A stretch of DNA of 64,000 bases from Haemophilus parainfluenzae (GTDB taxonomy: Bacteria > Pseudomonadota > Gammaproteobacteria > Enterobacterales > Pasteurellaceae): assembly GCF_003252755.1 (NCBI RefSeq), contig NZ_QEPT01000002.1:367774-431773 (forward strand), written 5' to 3'. Of this stretch, positions 52,043 through 62,865 are shown in pieces. A program made the position numbers and the translations under genes. Numbering within the stretch: the stretch's first letter is position 1; each line of letters opens with the position of its first letter. The notes under the pieces are model-generated. The model had not been told where the DNA came from and did not search any database. It saw only the letters and a program-made list of their open reading frames with translations.

Positions 52043-52406
52043 TGATCTGACCCCAAAAAGTTAAACTGTTATTCAAAGGATTGTTTTCGATATTGTATCG
52101 GACTCAGTCCTTTTAATTTTAGTTGAATCCGCCGATGATTATAGTAATCCAAATAATCTCTGACAGCATCAACTATCTCTTCTTTTGTTTTAAATTCCCG
52201 ACCATAAAAACATTCTATTTTTAATCGTCCAAAGAAACTTTCCATTGCGGCATTGCCCAAGCAATTTCCTTTTCTCGACATACTTTGAATAATGCCATGT
52301 TCAGCCAAGATTCGACGATAAGCTACCATTTGATATTGTCAGCCTTGGTCTGAATGCAAAATGACACCACAAGCTTTATTTAGTCCAACTTTTGGGGTGC
52401 AGATCA
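52043..52406 (-). mobile_element. Internally deleted IS3-family element
   Basis: A 364-bp remnant with matching ends (TGATCTG-ACCCC at the left, complementary to GGGGTGCAGATCA at the right). Only the last third of orfB survives; it reads MVAYRRILAEHGIIQSMSRK to HRRIQLKLKGLSPIQYRKQS. An in-frame TGA replaces the Trp of HSDQGW. The 5' end is joined directly to this part, so it is a MITE-like deletion product. Its ends match the IS at 63564. Confidence 0.85.
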
Positions 52407-52497
52407 AATTCACCGCACTTTGCATTTCCCCTTGAAATCTTTCTTTTTATTCTTATATCTATGACGTTCAATTTTTATCTTTATGAAGGAAAAAATT

Positions 52498-54381
52498 ATG
52501 TCACAAAATCAAGAAACTCGCGGCTTCCAATCTGAAGTCAAACAACTTCTCCAATTAATGATTCATTCTTTGTATTCCAACAAAGAAATTTTCTTACGTG
52601 AATTAATTTCTAATGCCTCTGATGCAGCAGATAAATTACGCTTTAAAGCACTTTCCAACCCTGCTTTATATGAAGGTGATGGCGACTTGCGTGTGCGCGT
52701 GAGCTTTGATGCGGATAAAAGCACTATCACCATCAGCGATAACGGGATTGGGATGACCCGTGAACAAGTGATCGATCATTTAGGTACGATTGCCAAATCT
52801 GGAACAAAAGAATTTTTGACCGCACTTGGACAAGATCAAGCGAAAGATAGTCAGCTCATCGGTCAATTCGGTGTGGGCTTCTATTCGGCGTTTATCGTTG
52901 CCGATAAAGTGAAGGTGAAAACCCGTGCGGCAGGTGAGGCGACTGATAAAGGCGTGCTTTGGGAATCTGCCGGGGAAGGCGAGTATTCCGTGGCGGATAT
53001 TGAGAAAAAATCCCGTGGTACTGATGTGATTTTACATTTACGCGAAGATGAAAAAGAATTGTTAAACGAATGGCGTTTGCGTGAAATTATCGGTAAATAT
53101 TCTGACCATATTGGCTTGCCAGTGGAAATGCTCACCAAAGAATATGATGACGAAGGCAAAGAAACCGGTGAAAAATGGGAAAAAATCAATAAATCGGATG
53201 CCCTTTGGACACGTTCTAAAAACGACATTTCCGATGAGGAATACAAAGAGTTTTATAAACATTTAAGCCATGATTTTGCGGATCCGTTATTGTGGGCGCA
53301 TAACAAAGTGGAAGGTAATCAAGAGTACACCAGTTTGCTTTATGTGCCGTCGAAAGCGCCTTGGGATTTATTCAACCGTGAACACAAATACGGCTTGAAA
53401 CTCTATGTACAACGCGTGTTTATCATGGATGATGCAGAACAATTCATGCCGAATTATCTGCGTTTTATGCGTGGTTTAATCGACAGCAATGACTTGCCGT
53501 TAAATGTATCCCGTGAAATTTTGCAGGATAACAAAACTACAGCAGCGCTACGCAAAGCTTTAACCAAACGTTCGTTGCAAATGTTAGAGAAATTGGCGAA
53601 AGAGGATGCCGACAAATATCAGCAGTTCTGGAAAGAATTTGGCTTAGTGTTAAAAGAAGGTCCGGCAGAGGATTTTGGCAATAAAGAAGCCATTGCGAAA
53701 TTATTGCGTTTTGCCTCTACCCACAATGACAGCAGTGAACAAACCGTGTCATTAGAAGACTACGTTGCCCGCATGAAAGAAGGGCAAAAAGCCATCTATT
53801 ACATCACAGCAGACAGCTATGTGGCGGCGAAAAATAGCCCACACTTGGAATTGTTCAATAAAAAAGGCATTGAAGTCTTATTGCTTTCCGATCGTATTGA
53901 TGAATGGATGTTAAGTTACTTAACGGAATTTGATGGCAAAGCGCTCCAAACTATTACGAAAGCGGATTTGGATTTAGGCGATTTGGCGGATAAAGAAGAA
54001 AACGAAGCGCAAAAAGAACAAGACAAAGCCTTTGATAGTTTTATTGAACGCGTAAAAACGTTGCTGGGCGAACGCGTGAAAGAAGTACGCTTAACTCACC
54101 GTTTAACCGACACGCCAGCCGTGGTTTCTACGGATAATGATCAAATGACGACCCAAATGGCGAAATTGTTTGCCGCTGCAGGGCAACCTGTACCAGAAGT
54201 AAAATACACCTTTGAACTTAATCCAGAACACCACTTAGTGAAAAAAGTGGCTGATATTGCAGATGAAGTTGAATTTGCTGATTGGGTGGAATTGTTGCTC
54301 GAACAAGCTATGTTAGCAGAGCGCGGATCTTTGGAAAATCCAGCTGCGTTTATTAAGCGCATTAATAAGTTGTTGGCATAA
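52498..54381 (+). CDS. htpG: Chaperone HtpG (Hsp90)
   Basis: Bacterial Hsp90, 627 residues. The GHKL ATPase motifs [11 protein letters not shown] near residue 37, SDNGIGM near 78 and [11 protein letters not shown] near 118 are intact, followed by the middle and dimerisation domains. AAGGAAAAAATT precedes the ATG. A CTTGAAA box at 52431-52437 could be part of a heat-shock promoter but the matching -10 is weak. Confidence 0.95.
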   Translation: MSQNQETRGFQSEVKQLLQLMIHSLYSNKEIFLRELISNASDAADKLRFKALSNPALYEGDGDLRVRVSFDADKSTITISDNGIGMTREQVIDHLGTIAKSGTKEFLTALGQDQAKDSQLIGQFGVGFYSAFIVADKVKVKTRAAGEATDKGVLWESAGEGEYSVADIEKKSRGTDVILHLREDEKELLNEWRLREIIGKYSDHIGLPVEMLTKEYDDEGKETGEKWEKINKSDALWTRSKNDISDEEYKEFYKHLSHDFADPLLWAHNKVEGNQEYTSLLYVPSKAPWDLFNREHKYGLKLYVQRVFIMDDAEQFMPNYLRFMRGLIDSNDLPLNVSREILQDNKTTAALRKALTKRSLQMLEKLAKEDADKYQQFWKEFGLVLKEGPAEDFGNKEAIAKLLRFASTHNDSSEQTVSLEDYVARMKEGQKAIYYITADSYVAAKNSPHLELFNKKGIEVLLLSDRIDEWMLSYLTEFDGKALQTITKADLDLGDLADKEENEAQKEQDKAFDSFIERVKTLLGERVKEVRLTHRLTDTPAVVSTDNDQMTTQMAKLFAAAGQPVPEVKYTFELNPEHHLVKKVADIADEVEFADWVELLLEQAMLAERGSLENPAAFIKRINKLLA

Positions 54382-54387
54382 TAAATA

Positions 54388-54417
54388 AACGCCTTGGTGT
54401 AGTTCCAAGGCGTTTTT
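54388..54417 (+). terminator. Terminator of htpG
   Basis: AACGCCTTGG pairs with CCAAGGCGTT around a 7-base loop, then T run. Confidence 0.9.
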
Positions 54418-54518
54418 AGTTTCAATCTATTTTTGAATAGATTATTTTATTTATTTCATCACCTAACTTATTTTCATTACTTAGTTGTAAATAAGATAAA
54501 TGTAGGCTTTTCTTTTTT

Positions 54519-54674
54519 TTATTGTCCGCCTGGGCGACGATCAGCGGCACGATCTCCACAGGCTGAGCCATCTTTTGCGGTTTGCCAATAATGATCACAT
54601 CTTCCTGCGTTAGCAAAAGATGAAAATGTACCTAAAGCAAATGTTGCTAATAAAATCATTACAATTTTTTTCAT
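54519..54674 (-). CDS. Small secreted two-cysteine protein
   Basis: A 51-residue gene not previously obvious because of its size. A signal peptide (MKKIVMILLATFALGTFSSF, cleavage near NA-G) precedes a 28-residue mature part that reads GRCDHYWQTAKDGSACGDRA and ends RRPGGQ. Two cysteines 13 residues apart may form one disulfide in the periplasm. I do not know the family; similar short proteins with a DGS-x-C-G-x-R-A motif occur in other bacteria. The XRE regulator gene is divergent. Confidence 0.65.
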   Translation of the reverse strand: MKKIVMILLATFALGTFSSFANAGRCDHYWQTAKDGSACGDRAADRRPGGQ

Positions 54675-54854
54675 ATATATTCCAATGTAAATTAAACGTA
54701 GTATGAATAAAACACGACACTAAATTGACTTTAGGTTAAAATCTTCATGCGGTGTATATTCTTAGAAATTATAATTTTATGGATATTATGCAAAAGATAG
54801 TTGTTGTAATGATGTTCTATACTATTTGTTACTTGACAAAATATGAGGTCTAAA
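54675..54854. other. Divergent promoter region, small secreted protein/XRE gene
   Basis: A 180-bp AT-rich stretch with no gene. It must hold promoters for both neighbours; I see no clear operator. Confidence 0.4.
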
Positions 54855-55253
54855 ATGAGCGTTAATGAGAAAGTAAGATTATTCAGAGAGTTGAATCAAT
54901 GGTCTCAAGAGGAAATGGCTGAAAGAATGAATATGTCTGTGGCTGGATATGCAAAAATTGAAAGAGGTGAAACGAATATAAGCCTTCATAAATTGAAACA
55001 GATAGCATCAGTCCTACAAATAGATCTTTTGGATTTGTTATCTACCCATGATAGCGGCGTTATTTTAGTTGGTGGAGAAAATAATCAAAATCATTTTCGT
55101 AATAACTATTATGGTAATCAATCGGCTGAGTTAGAAGTAGAAAAATTAAAGTTAGAATTAAAACATAAAGATGAATTATTGAAACAAAGAGAAAATGAAT
55201 TAGAAACTTTAAGAGATATAGTAAATTTATTAAAACAAAAAATGAAAGATTAG
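54855..55253 (+). CDS. XRE-family transcriptional regulator with coiled coil
   Basis: A 132-residue protein with an N-terminal helix-turn-helix (WSQEEMAERMNMSVAGYAKI, residues 15-34) of the Cro/C1 type. A low-complexity linker with asparagine follows, then a C-terminal coiled coil (about 90-130, LELKHKDELLKQRENELE). GAGG lies before the ATG at 54855. yffB starts 8 bp after it. Target unknown; autoregulation or control of the divergent small gene is possible. Confidence 0.85.
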   Translation: MSVNEKVRLFRELNQWSQEEMAERMNMSVAGYAKIERGETNISLHKLKQIASVLQIDLLDLLSTHDSGVILVGGENNQNHFRNNYYGNQSAELEVEKLKLELKHKDELLKQRENELETLRDIVNLLKQKMKD

Positions 55254-55261
55254 GGGATATT

Positions 55262-55606
55262 ATGCTAATAGTCTATGGCATTAAAAATTGTGATACAGTG
55301 AAAAAAGCGTTGAAGTGGCTGGCGGATCACCATATTGAACACAAACTTCACGACTACCGTGTTGATGGTTTAGATTCGAATTTTTTAACTCTGGCAGAAG
55401 CTCAATTTGGCTGGGATGTGTTGATGAATAAACGCAGTACAACTTGGCGTAATTTGGATGAACAAGTTAAAAATTCCCTTGATAAAATCACCGCACTTTC
55501 CGTGCTAGCTGAGAATCCAACCTTAATTAAACGCCCAATTATTTTACAAGATGGAAAGGCATTAATTGGATTTAATGAAAAGGAATATCAGGCTGCTTTT
55601 GCCTAA
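55262..55606 (+). CDS. yffB: ArsC/Spx-family protein YffB
   Basis: Thioredoxin-like ArsC-family protein of 114 residues, with a single cysteine in YGIKNCDTVKKALKWL near residue 10 and the KRP segment LIKRPIILQD near 88. Such proteins are not proven arsenate reductases. It precedes dapE as in E. coli. Confidence 0.88.
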   Translation: MLIVYGIKNCDTVKKALKWLADHHIEHKLHDYRVDGLDSNFLTLAEAQFGWDVLMNKRSTTWRNLDEQVKNSLDKITALSVLAENPTLIKRPIILQDGKALIGFNEKEYQAAFA

Positions 55607-55633
55607 AGTGCGGTTATTTTCTTAGGAGTTTTT

Positions 55634-56767
55634 ATGAAAGAAAAAGTGATTTTTTTGGCACAAGATCTCATTCGTCGTCCCTCTATTAGCCCAAATGATG
55701 AGGGCTGTCAGCAACTAATTGCAGAACGTTTAAAAAAGTTAGGTTTTCAAATTGAATGGATGCCTTTTAATGATACGCTGAATTTGTGGGCAAAACATGG
55801 AACGGGTGAGCCGGTTATTGCTTTTGCTGGACATACGGATGTTGTACCTACTGGTGATGAAAATCAATGGTCGTATTCTCCATTTTCTGCTGAAATTATT
55901 GATGGCATGCTTTATGGTCGCGGTGCGGCGGATATGAAAGGTTCATTGGCAGCAATGATCGTAGCGGCGGAAGAATATGTGAAAGCCAATCCGAATCATA
56001 AGGGCACGATTGCTTTGTTGATTACTTCTGATGAAGAGGCCGCTGCGAAAGATGGTACGGTACGTGTTGTTGAGACATTGATGGCGCGCGGTGAGAAAAT
56101 TACTTATTGCATGGTTGGTGAGCCGTCGAGCTCGAAAACATTAGGCGATGTAGTCAAAAATGGTCGTCGGGGTTCGATTACAGGTAACCTCTACATTCAA
56201 GGCATTCAAGGTCATGTGGCTTATCCTCATTTAGCGAAAAACCCAATTCACAAAGCAGCGCCTTTCTTGCAGGAATTAACCACATATCAATGGGACAATG
56301 GCAATGAATTTTTCCCGCCGACCAGTTTACAAATTGCAAATATCCATGCGGGCACAGGGAGCAATAATATTATCCCTGGTGAGCTTTATGTACAATTTAA
56401 TTTACGTTATTGTACGGAAGTCACTGACGAAAGCATTAAGCAGAAAGTGGCAGAAATGCTTGAAAAACATGAATTGAAATACCGTATGGATTGGAATTTA
56501 TCGGGTAAACCATTTTTAACCAAACCGGGTAAATTATTAGATGCATTAACGACCGCAATTGAGCAAACAACCGGTATTACACCACAAGCAGAAACAGGTG
56601 GGGGTACCTCTGATGGACGTTTTATTGCATTAATGGGCGCTGAAGTTGTGGAATTTGGGCCGCTTAATGCAACGATTCATAAAGTGAATGAATGTGTAAA
56701 CGTTGATGATCTTGCCAAATGCGGTCAGATTTATCATCAAATGTTAGTGAATTTATTGGATAACTAA
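55634..56767 (+). CDS. dapE: Succinyl-diaminopimelate desuccinylase
   Basis: Dinuclear zinc hydrolase of lysine and meso-diaminopimelate synthesis, 377 residues. Metal ligands appear in [11 protein letters not shown] near residue 66, [10 protein letters not shown] near 97 and [11 protein letters not shown] near 132. A later glycine-rich loop GGGTSDGRF is also conserved. The M15 peptidase gene starts one base after its stop. Confidence 0.95.
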   Translation: MKEKVIFLAQDLIRRPSISPNDEGCQQLIAERLKKLGFQIEWMPFNDTLNLWAKHGTGEPVIAFAGHTDVVPTGDENQWSYSPFSAEIIDGMLYGRGAADMKGSLAAMIVAAEEYVKANPNHKGTIALLITSDEEAAAKDGTVRVVETLMARGEKITYCMVGEPSSSKTLGDVVKNGRRGSITGNLYIQGIQGHVAYPHLAKNPIHKAAPFLQELTTYQWDNGNEFFPPTSLQIANIHAGTGSNNIIPGELYVQFNLRYCTEVTDESIKQKVAEMLEKHELKYRMDWNLSGKPFLTKPGKLLDALTTAIEQTTGITPQAETGGGTSDGRFIALMGAEVVEFGPLNATIHKVNECVNVDDLAKCGQIYHQMLVNLLDN

Positions 56768-56768
56768 G

Positions 56769-57449
56769 ATGAAATTAACGCCAGAAATGTTAACCGGCAA
56801 ATCTCGTAAACATTTGATCAATTTGCCTACACCTCATTCTCCGAATCATTTTTTGCAAGCAGAGGCAATGAAAGCGTTTCAAGGATTGCAACAAAGTGCG
56901 GTCAAAAATAGCTTTAATTTGCAACCCGCGAGTAGCTTTCGTGATTTTGAACGTCAACAACGCATTTGGAACGGTAAATTTAACGGTGAACGCAAGGTTC
57001 ATGATGATGAGGGAAATCCATTAGATTTAGCGTTATTAGATGATTGGCAAAAAGCACAAGCTATTTTACGTTGGTCAGCGCTTCCGGGTGGCAGTCGTCA
57101 TCATTGGGGAACAGAAATCGATATTTTTGATCCTGATCTTTTGCCTCAAGGTCAATCTTTACAACTTGAACCTTGGGAATATGAAAAGGGTGGTTATTTC
57201 TTTGAACTTAGTGAATTTCTCACTGAAAATCTACCGCACTTTGATTTTGCTTTGCCTTTTATTAGCCAACCAGAAGGTAAAAAAATCGGCCGAGAACCTT
57301 GGCATATTAGCTATTTACCGTTGGCAGAGCAAGCCTCACGATTATTTACGCCAGATGTACTATTGAAAGTTTGGCAGCATGAAACCGTGGCTGGAAAAGA
57401 AACGTTAATTACACACTTGCCTGAGATTTTTGAGCAATATGTGGTTTAA
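56769..57449 (+). CDS. M15-family D-Ala-D-Ala carboxypeptidase-like protein
   Basis: Zinc peptidase of the VanY/DacB M15 type, 226 residues. Zinc-site segments SRHHWGTEIDIFD near residue 108 and EPWHISYLP near 175 are intact. No signal peptide is visible, so it may act in the cytoplasm or be exported otherwise. It follows dapE by one base, suggesting co-translation. Substrate could be muropeptides or D,D-dipeptides. Confidence 0.85.
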   Translation: MKLTPEMLTGKSRKHLINLPTPHSPNHFLQAEAMKAFQGLQQSAVKNSFNLQPASSFRDFERQQRIWNGKFNGERKVHDDEGNPLDLALLDDWQKAQAILRWSALPGGSRHHWGTEIDIFDPDLLPQGQSLQLEPWEYEKGGYFFELSEFLTENLPHFDFALPFISQPEGKKIGREPWHISYLPLAEQASRLFTPDVLLKVWQHETVAGKETLITHLPEIFEQYVV

Positions 57450-57456
57450 CAAAAAA

Positions 57457-57480
57457 GCGCAGCGAGTCGCTGCGTTTTTT
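57457..57480. terminator. Terminator, M15 peptidase/rapZ
   Basis: CGCAGC pairs with GCTGCG, flanked by A and T runs that could serve both converging genes. Confidence 0.8.
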
Positions 57481-57500
57481 ATGATATTGATTAATTCTTT

Positions 57501-58349
57501 TTATTTTTTTTCCAAGGATTTATGCTGAATTTTTACATTCTTACCTTTAGCTTGGAAATATTCACCGATTTGTTGAGCGATATAAACAGAACGATGTTTA
57601 CCGCCCGTACAACCAATGGCAATGGTTAAATAGCTTCGATTATTTTGCTCTAACATCGGTAACCACGTTTCAATGTAATTACGCGTTTGGTAGATAAAAT
57701 TATTCACTTCATCATGCGCAAGTAAAAATTGTGCAACAGGTTCATCAAGCCCTGTCATTGGACGAAGTTCTGGATCCCAGTGCGGGTTAGGTAGAAAACG
57801 CACATCAAAGACATAATCGGCATCAAGCGGAATGCCATATTTAAAGCCAAACGATTCAACCACGATTTTAAGCTCTTTATCTGTATTACCCCGTAAAACC
57901 TCTCTTAAACGTTCAGATAACGAATGAGTAGAAAGAGGTGCGGTATCAATAATAAAATTAGCATGTTGAATTAACGGTTCAAGTTGCTGATATTCTAAAT
58001 CAATCGCTGATTCAAGTGGGAGATCTTGTGCTGAAAGTGGATGAAGACGACGTGAATCGCTGTAACGACGAATAAGTGTACTACGATCGCTGTCCAGAAA
58101 GATGATTTTGACAGAATAAGTGGCTTGAATATCTGTCAGAATCTTGTCTAAATCAGCACTTGAATGAGGAAGATTTCGAATATCAAGACTGATGGCAACA
58201 GCTGTTTGAGTTTTGGCGAGAATATTGGTGAGTTGAGGAAGTAAATCGAGAGGGAGATTATCCACGCAATAATAGCCCATATCTTCCAAAGCTCGTAATG
58301 CGACAGATTTCCCCGCACCGGAGCGACCGCTGATAATAATAATTTCCAT
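57501..58349 (-). CDS. rapZ: RNase adapter RapZ
   Basis: P-loop adapter that in enteric bacteria directs RNase E to GlmZ RNA, 282 residues. Walker A GRSGAGKS at 8-15, Walker B near 98 and the C-terminal domain with CTGGKHRSV and HKSLEKK are present. It lies after ptsN as usual, but npr is missing downstream. Confidence 0.93.
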   Translation of the reverse strand: MEIIIISGRSGAGKSVALRALEDMGYYCVDNLPLDLLPQLTNILAKTQTAVAISLDIRNLPHSSADLDKILTDIQATYSVKIIFLDSDRSTLIRRYSDSRRLHPLSAQDLPLESAIDLEYQQLEPLIQHANFIIDTAPLSTHSLSERLREVLRGNTDKELKIVVESFGFKYGIPLDADYVFDVRFLPNPHWDPELRPMTGLDEPVAQFLLAHDEVNNFIYQTRNYIETWLPMLEQNNRSYLTIAIGCTGGKHRSVYIAQQIGEYFQAKGKNVKIQHKSLEKK

Positions 58350-58380
58350 CTGCGTGATTCCTTATGGTTAGTCGGTTAGG

Positions 58381-58899
58381 TTATACCTCTTGAGGTTCAA
58401 TATTATCTAAATTTGTGTCGTCTTCAGATTCCTCTGAATGATCGGCACATTCAAAAATTTGCCAAATTTCATCCGCACTTTGTGCTGAACGAAGTTGTTT
58501 AATTAAGTTTTTATCCGTTAATTTTTCATTGAGTTCTGCGAGAACAGGAATATATTCTTGGCAGAGATTTTCAGGTACAAGCACAGCAAAAACGATATCC
58601 ACCGGTTTATTATCAGCCGCATCATATTCAACAGGCGTTTCTAATTGCATAAATACCGTTAGGATCTTATCTGACACAGTAGCAGGTAACTTGGCTTTAG
58701 GCATGGCAACACCATTGCCCAATCCTGAATTACCTAATTTTTCCCGCTCAAATAAACATTCAAAACAGGCCTGTTCACCATTTTCGCATTGAAGTTTTTC
58801 AACAACGAAAGCGGCAATAGATTCAAATAATCGTTTCTTGCTAGAAAAAGCAACCCCCTGACGAATATCATCAGGGGAGAGCAATGTCGTAAATTTCAT
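58381..58899 (-). CDS. ptsN: PtsN-like EIIA-Ntr domain protein lacking the active histidine
   Basis: Nitrogen-type EIIA phosphotransfer domain, 172 residues with a short acidic tail. The active-site block of E. coli PtsN, IGNGIAIPHGKL, reads LGNGVAMPKAKL here: the phosphorylated His is Lys68. The protein therefore cannot accept phosphate at that site and must act by binding only, or be decayed. Its neighbours lptB and rapZ are standard, but rpoN, hpf and npr are absent. Confidence 0.85.
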   Translation of the reverse strand: MKFTTLLSPDDIRQGVAFSSKKRLFESIAAFVVEKLQCENGEQACFECLFEREKLGNSGLGNGVAMPKAKLPATVSDKILTVFMQLETPVEYDAADNKPVDIVFAVLVPENLCQEYIPVLAELNEKLTDKNLIKQLRSAQSADEIWQIFECADHSEESEDDTNLDNIEPQEV

Positions 58900-58902
58900 C
58901 GG

Positions 58903-59628
58903 TTATAGTTTAAATTGTTCGCCTAAATAGACACGTTTGACGTGCTCATCATTCATGACTTCTTCCGGTGTGCCGGTCGCGATAATTTTCCCTTCACCAA
59001 CAATGTAAGCGCGTTCACAAACATCAAGGGTTTCGCGTACGTTATGGTCGGTAATTAACACGCCTAAGCCACGATTACGGAGATCCGTGATGATTTTCTT
59101 AATATCCGTCACCGAAATAGGGTCAACACCCGCAAAAGGTTCATCTAGTAAAATGAATTTAGGATTTGCCGCTAAGGCGCGTGCAATTTCCACACGACGA
59201 CGTTCACCACCAGAAAGCGATTGTCCCAGGCTATCACGAATATGGCCAATGTTGAACTCATCAATTAACTCATCCGCTCTCTCTCTGCGTTGTTCTGCAG
59301 TGAGATCTTTGCGAATTTCTAATACCGCCATAAGATTTTCATACACCGTTAAACGACGGAAAATAGAGGCTTCTTGTGGTAAATAGCCAATTCCTCGACG
59401 AGCACGTTCATGCATAGGTAATACGCTAATATCATCGCCATCAATGGTGATTTTTCCCTGATCATGACGCACTAAACCGACGACCATGTAGAAAGTAGTG
59501 GTTTTACCTGCACCATTTGGACCAAGTAGGCCAACAATTTCATTGGAGTTTACGGTCAAACTCACATCAGAAACCACTTTTCGGCTTTTATAACTTTTTG
59601 CGAGAAATTCAGCTTGTAATACAGACAT
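58903..59628 (-). CDS. lptB: LPS transport ATPase LptB
   Basis: Cytoplasmic ATPase that drives lipopolysaccharide extraction by LptFG, 241 residues. Walker [10 protein letters not shown] at 35-43, signature [15 protein letters not shown] and Walker [14 protein letters not shown] are intact. It is 3 bp after lptA; ptsN follows after 3 bp. Confidence 0.96.
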   Translation of the reverse strand: MSVLQAEFLAKSYKSRKVVSDVSLTVNSNEIVGLLGPNGAGKTTTFYMVVGLVRHDQGKITIDGDDISVLPMHERARRGIGYLPQEASIFRRLTVYENLMAVLEIRKDLTAEQRRERADELIDEFNIGHIRDSLGQSLSGGERRRVEIARALAANPKFILLDEPFAGVDPISVTDIKKIITDLRNRGLGVLITDHNVRETLDVCERAYIVGEGKIIATGTPEEVMNDEHVKRVYLGEQFKL

Positions 59629-59631
59629 CGG

Positions 59632-60150
59632 TTATTTTTTACCTTTTTGTTGTAATTGGGTCGGAATTAAGACGGTTTGCACACGTGATTTTCCATTACC
59701 ATTGGCTTTTAATTGTTGTTTTTTTACATCATAGGTGATACGTTCACCATTGATTTTACTATCTAATTGTTTTAATTCGGCATTACCGGTTAATGTTAAG
59801 AATTCAGTACCTAAATCATAGTGAACTTTATTTGCTTTACCATCAACGGGTTTACCGTCATCAAGTTGTTGATGGAAGCTAACTGGGGTGCCAAATGCTT
59901 CAACAGTTTCTTTTTTACCTGAATTTTCTGGTGGACGAGTAATAACCACTTTATTGGCTTTAATCAAAATGGAACCTTGTGTAATCACAACGTTATCCGT
60001 AAAGGTTACCACGCTGTTTTCCATATCTAAAGATTGATTATCTGAGACAATATTAATCGGTTTATTGGTATCGTCTTTTAACGCAAAAGCAGATAAAGAC
60101 GTCATCATTAATGCCGTTAAAAGCAGAATTTTATTGTTTGTTGATTTCAT
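59632..60150 (-). CDS. lptA: LPS transport periplasmic protein LptA
   Basis: Periplasmic bridge protein carrying lipopolysaccharide between LptC and LptD, 172 residues. A signal peptide (about 1-23, ending SAFA) is followed by a beta-jellyroll domain with IKANKVVITRP. Its start overlaps the end of lptC by 20 bases. Confidence 0.94.
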   Translation of the reverse strand: MKSTNNKILLLTALMMTSLSAFALKDDTNKPINIVSDNQSLDMENSVVTFTDNVVITQGSILIKANKVVITRPPENSGKKETVEAFGTPVSFHQQLDDGKPVDGKANKVHYDLGTEFLTLTGNAELKQLDSKINGERITYDVKKQQLKANGNGKSRVQTVLIPTQLQQKGKK

Positions 60151-60739
60151 AATATGTTTTTACCTGTTCCTTTAGAGTTGCAACTTGCTGACGTAAATTT
60201 CCGACGAGTTTCAATCCACTTGAGTTAAAGTTTAATCCGTTAATTTTTACTTGCGTATCGGAAGTAATGTCTTGTGTTTTTAAATTAATTACTGCCGCTT
60301 CGGTCTCAACACGTTGTAGGCGAGATAAAGGATCAAGACTCTCGGCAACCACACCGCCTTCAAGATAGAGCATTTGATCTTTTGTTAATTTTGCCTTTTT
60401 CGCGCTAAGCTTCCAATTTTGTTTTTCTAATTGAATTTTATCGGTTTTATCTTCTTTCTCTTTATTATCTAAAGAGACATCAAAGAGATAGACTAACGGC
60501 GAAATAAAATCTGTATGACCGTCTTGTGTGTAATATTCCACTTCGTCGGAAATCGCGAGATATTGCTTTTTACCTTCTGGCGAGAATACGGTGGTTTCCA
60601 TTTTATTGCCGACGTATTCTGGGCTATCAGGCTTTTTAATGAGGCTTTGTAAATCGCTATGATCTTGATTAAGCGAATAATACCAGCCTAATAAAGCCAG
60701 GGCGATGACACCTAAAATAATATTCCAACGAATATTCAT
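60131..60739 (-). CDS. lptC: LPS transport protein LptC
   Basis: Bitopic protein with one N-terminal membrane helix (about 5-22) and a periplasmic jellyroll domain, 202 residues. The start at MNIRWNIILGV matches family members; an earlier in-frame ATG would put charged residues ahead of the membrane helix. AAGGAA lies upstream. Confidence 0.93.
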   Translation of the reverse strand: MNIRWNIILGVIALALLGWYYSLNQDHSDLQSLIKKPDSPEYVGNKMETTVFSPEGKKQYLAISDEVEYYTQDGHTDFISPLVYLFDVSLDNKEKEDKTDKIQLEKQNWKLSAKKAKLTKDQMLYLEGGVVAESLDPLSRLQRVETEAAVINLKTQDITSDTQVKINGLNFNSSGLKLVGNLRQQVATLKEQVKTYYEINKQ

Positions 60740-60820
60740 AAATAACGTTCTTTCCTTCTTAAAAGGGTAACTAATCATAGCACTTTTTTGACACAAAGTG
60801 CGGTCAAAAATAGCCGTATT

Positions 60821-61357
60821 TTAGTCTTCTAAAATGAGTGTTTTTAAGATCTGATAAATCTCGCGATAAGCTTTTGAAGGCTTATTTTGTTCCTTTTCTT
60901 TTTGTGCTGCACGAATCAAATTACGTAATTGTTGGCGATCTGCAGAAGGATGCTCATTTAACAAATCAGTCAGTGCCACATCACCTTTCGCAACTAATTC
61001 ATCACGTAAGATTTCCAACTTATGCAGCATCGCTTGTTGTTGATTATGTTTGTTTTCAATTTTTTCTAAAGCTTCACGAATAGGCTCAGCATCAATTGAG
61101 CGTAAGAGCTTACCAATATATTGTAATTGGCGACGACGCGCTTCTTTTTGCAGGCGTTGCGCTAATTCAATGGCATCTTTCAAGCTATCGTCTAGTGGAA
61201 CCTTAGTCAGATTTGCTTTGGTTAAGTTCACCAATTTCTCGCCGAGTTGCTTTAAATCCTCAGCATCGCGTTTGATTTCACTTTTACTTACCCAAATAAT
61301 CTCTTCTTGGTCTTCATCTTCCCAATCAAAGGCTTCTTTTTTCTTACGTTTTGCCAT
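60821..61357 (-). CDS. darP: Ribosome-associated protein DarP (YjgA)
   Basis: Highly charged helical protein of 178 residues, [18 protein letters not shown] at its start, matching the YjgA/DarP family that helps assemble the 50S subunit peptidyl-transferase centre. It is divergent from pmbA, a family association also seen in E. coli. Confidence 0.92.
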   Translation of the reverse strand: MAKRKKKEAFDWEDEDQEEIIWVSKSEIKRDAEDLKQLGEKLVNLTKANLTKVPLDDSLKDAIELAQRLQKEARRRQLQYIGKLLRSIDAEPIREALEKIENKHNQQQAMLHKLEILRDELVAKGDVALTDLLNEHPSADRQQLRNLIRAAQKEKEQNKPSKAYREIYQILKTLILED

Positions 61358-61445
61358 TCTATTACCTTATGAAAAATTTGGTACATTTTAGCATAAACTT
61401 TCAAAATAAGATAAAATGGCGCAAATTTTTAATAGGATTATCATC

Positions 61446-62801
61446 ATGAAAACAGCAGAAAATTTAACCGCACTTTTAAAATCTCAAGAGCAAACATTGC
61501 GTGATGCAGTTAGTTTTGCGATTGAAACTGCGCAGAAAGCGGGGGCAACCGCTGAAGTCGGTGTGACAAAAGTGAGTGGTTTATCGGTTTCAACCCGTCT
61601 GCAAGAGATTGAAAATGTTGAATTTACTAATGATGGGGCATTAGGTATTTCTGTTTATTTAGGCCAACAAAAAGGCAATGCGTCTACCTCAGACTTAAGC
61701 GAAGAAGCCATTAAAAATACCGTTGAAGCAGCGCTTGCTATTGCAAAATATACCTCGCCAGATGATTGTACAGGGCTAGCAGATAAAGAACTAATGGCTT
61801 TTGAAGCGCCCGATTTAGAACTTTATCATGGGGCAAGTGTTGATGTTGAACAGGCTACAAAATTAGCTTTAGAGGCTGAAAAATCAGCGTTGGAATACGA
61901 TGCTAAAATCGTGAATAGTAACGGTGCAAGTTTTAATTCACATACTGGCGTGCGTGTTTATGGCAATACACACGGCATGCTACAAAGTTACTTATCTAGC
62001 CGCTATTCTTTATCTTGTTCGGTGATTGGTGGAGAGCTAGATCAACTGGAAAATGACTACGAGTACACGGTTTCACGTGAGTTTGATGCGCTTTCTTCAG
62101 CAGATTGGGTAGGACAAAATTGCGCGAAAAAAGTGATCGCGCGTTTAAATCCACAGAAATTAAGCACGCGCGAAGTGCCCGTGATTTTCTTAAATGATGT
62201 GGCCACAGGATTAATTTCTCATTTAACGGGCGCGATTAGTGGCGGCAGCTTATATCGCAAATCCAGTTTCTTGCTCGATCATCTTGGAAAACAAGTATTG
62301 CCAGATTGGTTCCAAATCAGTGAGCGTCCTCATTTGTTAAGACGTTTAGCCTCTACGCCTTTTGATAGCGAAGGGGTTCGCACACAGAATCTTGAAATTA
62401 TTCAAGATGGCGTGTTGCAAACCTATTTGCTCACCAGTTACAGCGGTAGAAAAATGGGCATGCAAAGTACCGGGCATGCAGGCGGTATTCACAACTGGCT
62501 CGTGAAACCAAATTTAACGGGCGGATTGACCGCACTTTTACGTCAAATGAGCACTGGTTTATTGGTTACCGATGTCATGGGACAAGGTGTCAATATTGTG
62601 ACCGGGGATTATTCTCGTGGCGCAGCCGGTTTCTGGGTGGAAAATGGCGAGATCCAATATCCGGTTGCCGAAATTACCATTGCAGGTCAATTACAAGATA
62701 TGTTGAAAAATATTATTGCGGTATCAGATGATATAGAGCATCGTTCCAATATCCAAACAGGTTCAATCTTGCTCAACAAGATGAAAATCTCAGGGAATTA
62801 A
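61446..62801 (+). CDS. pmbA: Metalloprotease subunit PmbA (TldE)
   Basis: TldE component of the TldD/TldE protease used in peptide (microcin) maturation, 451 residues. The ATG at 61446 has AGGA upstream; a longer frame is not supported. Blocks [18 protein letters not shown] and the C-terminal [19 protein letters not shown] are typical. TldE itself lacks the zinc motif of TldD. tldD is not in this window. Confidence 0.94.
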   Translation: MKTAENLTALLKSQEQTLRDAVSFAIETAQKAGATAEVGVTKVSGLSVSTRLQEIENVEFTNDGALGISVYLGQQKGNASTSDLSEEAIKNTVEAALAIAKYTSPDDCTGLADKELMAFEAPDLELYHGASVDVEQATKLALEAEKSALEYDAKIVNSNGASFNSHTGVRVYGNTHGMLQSYLSSRYSLSCSVIGGELDQLENDYEYTVSREFDALSSADWVGQNCAKKVIARLNPQKLSTREVPVIFLNDVATGLISHLTGAISGGSLYRKSSFLLDHLGKQVLPDWFQISERPHLLRRLASTPFDSEGVRTQNLEIIQDGVLQTYLLTSYSGRKMGMQSTGHAGGIHNWLVKPNLTGGLTALLRQMSTGLLVTDVMGQGVNIVTGDYSRGAAGFWVENGEIQYPVAEITIAGQLQDMLKNIIAVSDDIEHRSNIQTGSILLNKMKISGN

Positions 62802-62814
62802 TAAAATTTATAAA

Positions 62815-62833
62815 AATGATAATAATTCTTATT
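62815..62833. promoter_or_regulatory. Fur box before the small RNA
   Basis: AATGATAATAATTCTTATT matches the palindromic Fur consensus AATGATAATNATTATCATT at 17 of 19 bases and overlaps a good -35 hexamer (TTGACA, 62832-62837). Confidence 0.75.
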
Positions 62834-62865
62834 GACAGATGATTTCTTTCTGCTACTATACGCAC

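Noticed and set aside
52431..52460. A full heat-shock promoter before htpG
   Set aside because: A CTTGAAA box is present, but no convincing CCCCAT-like -10 lies at the right distance.
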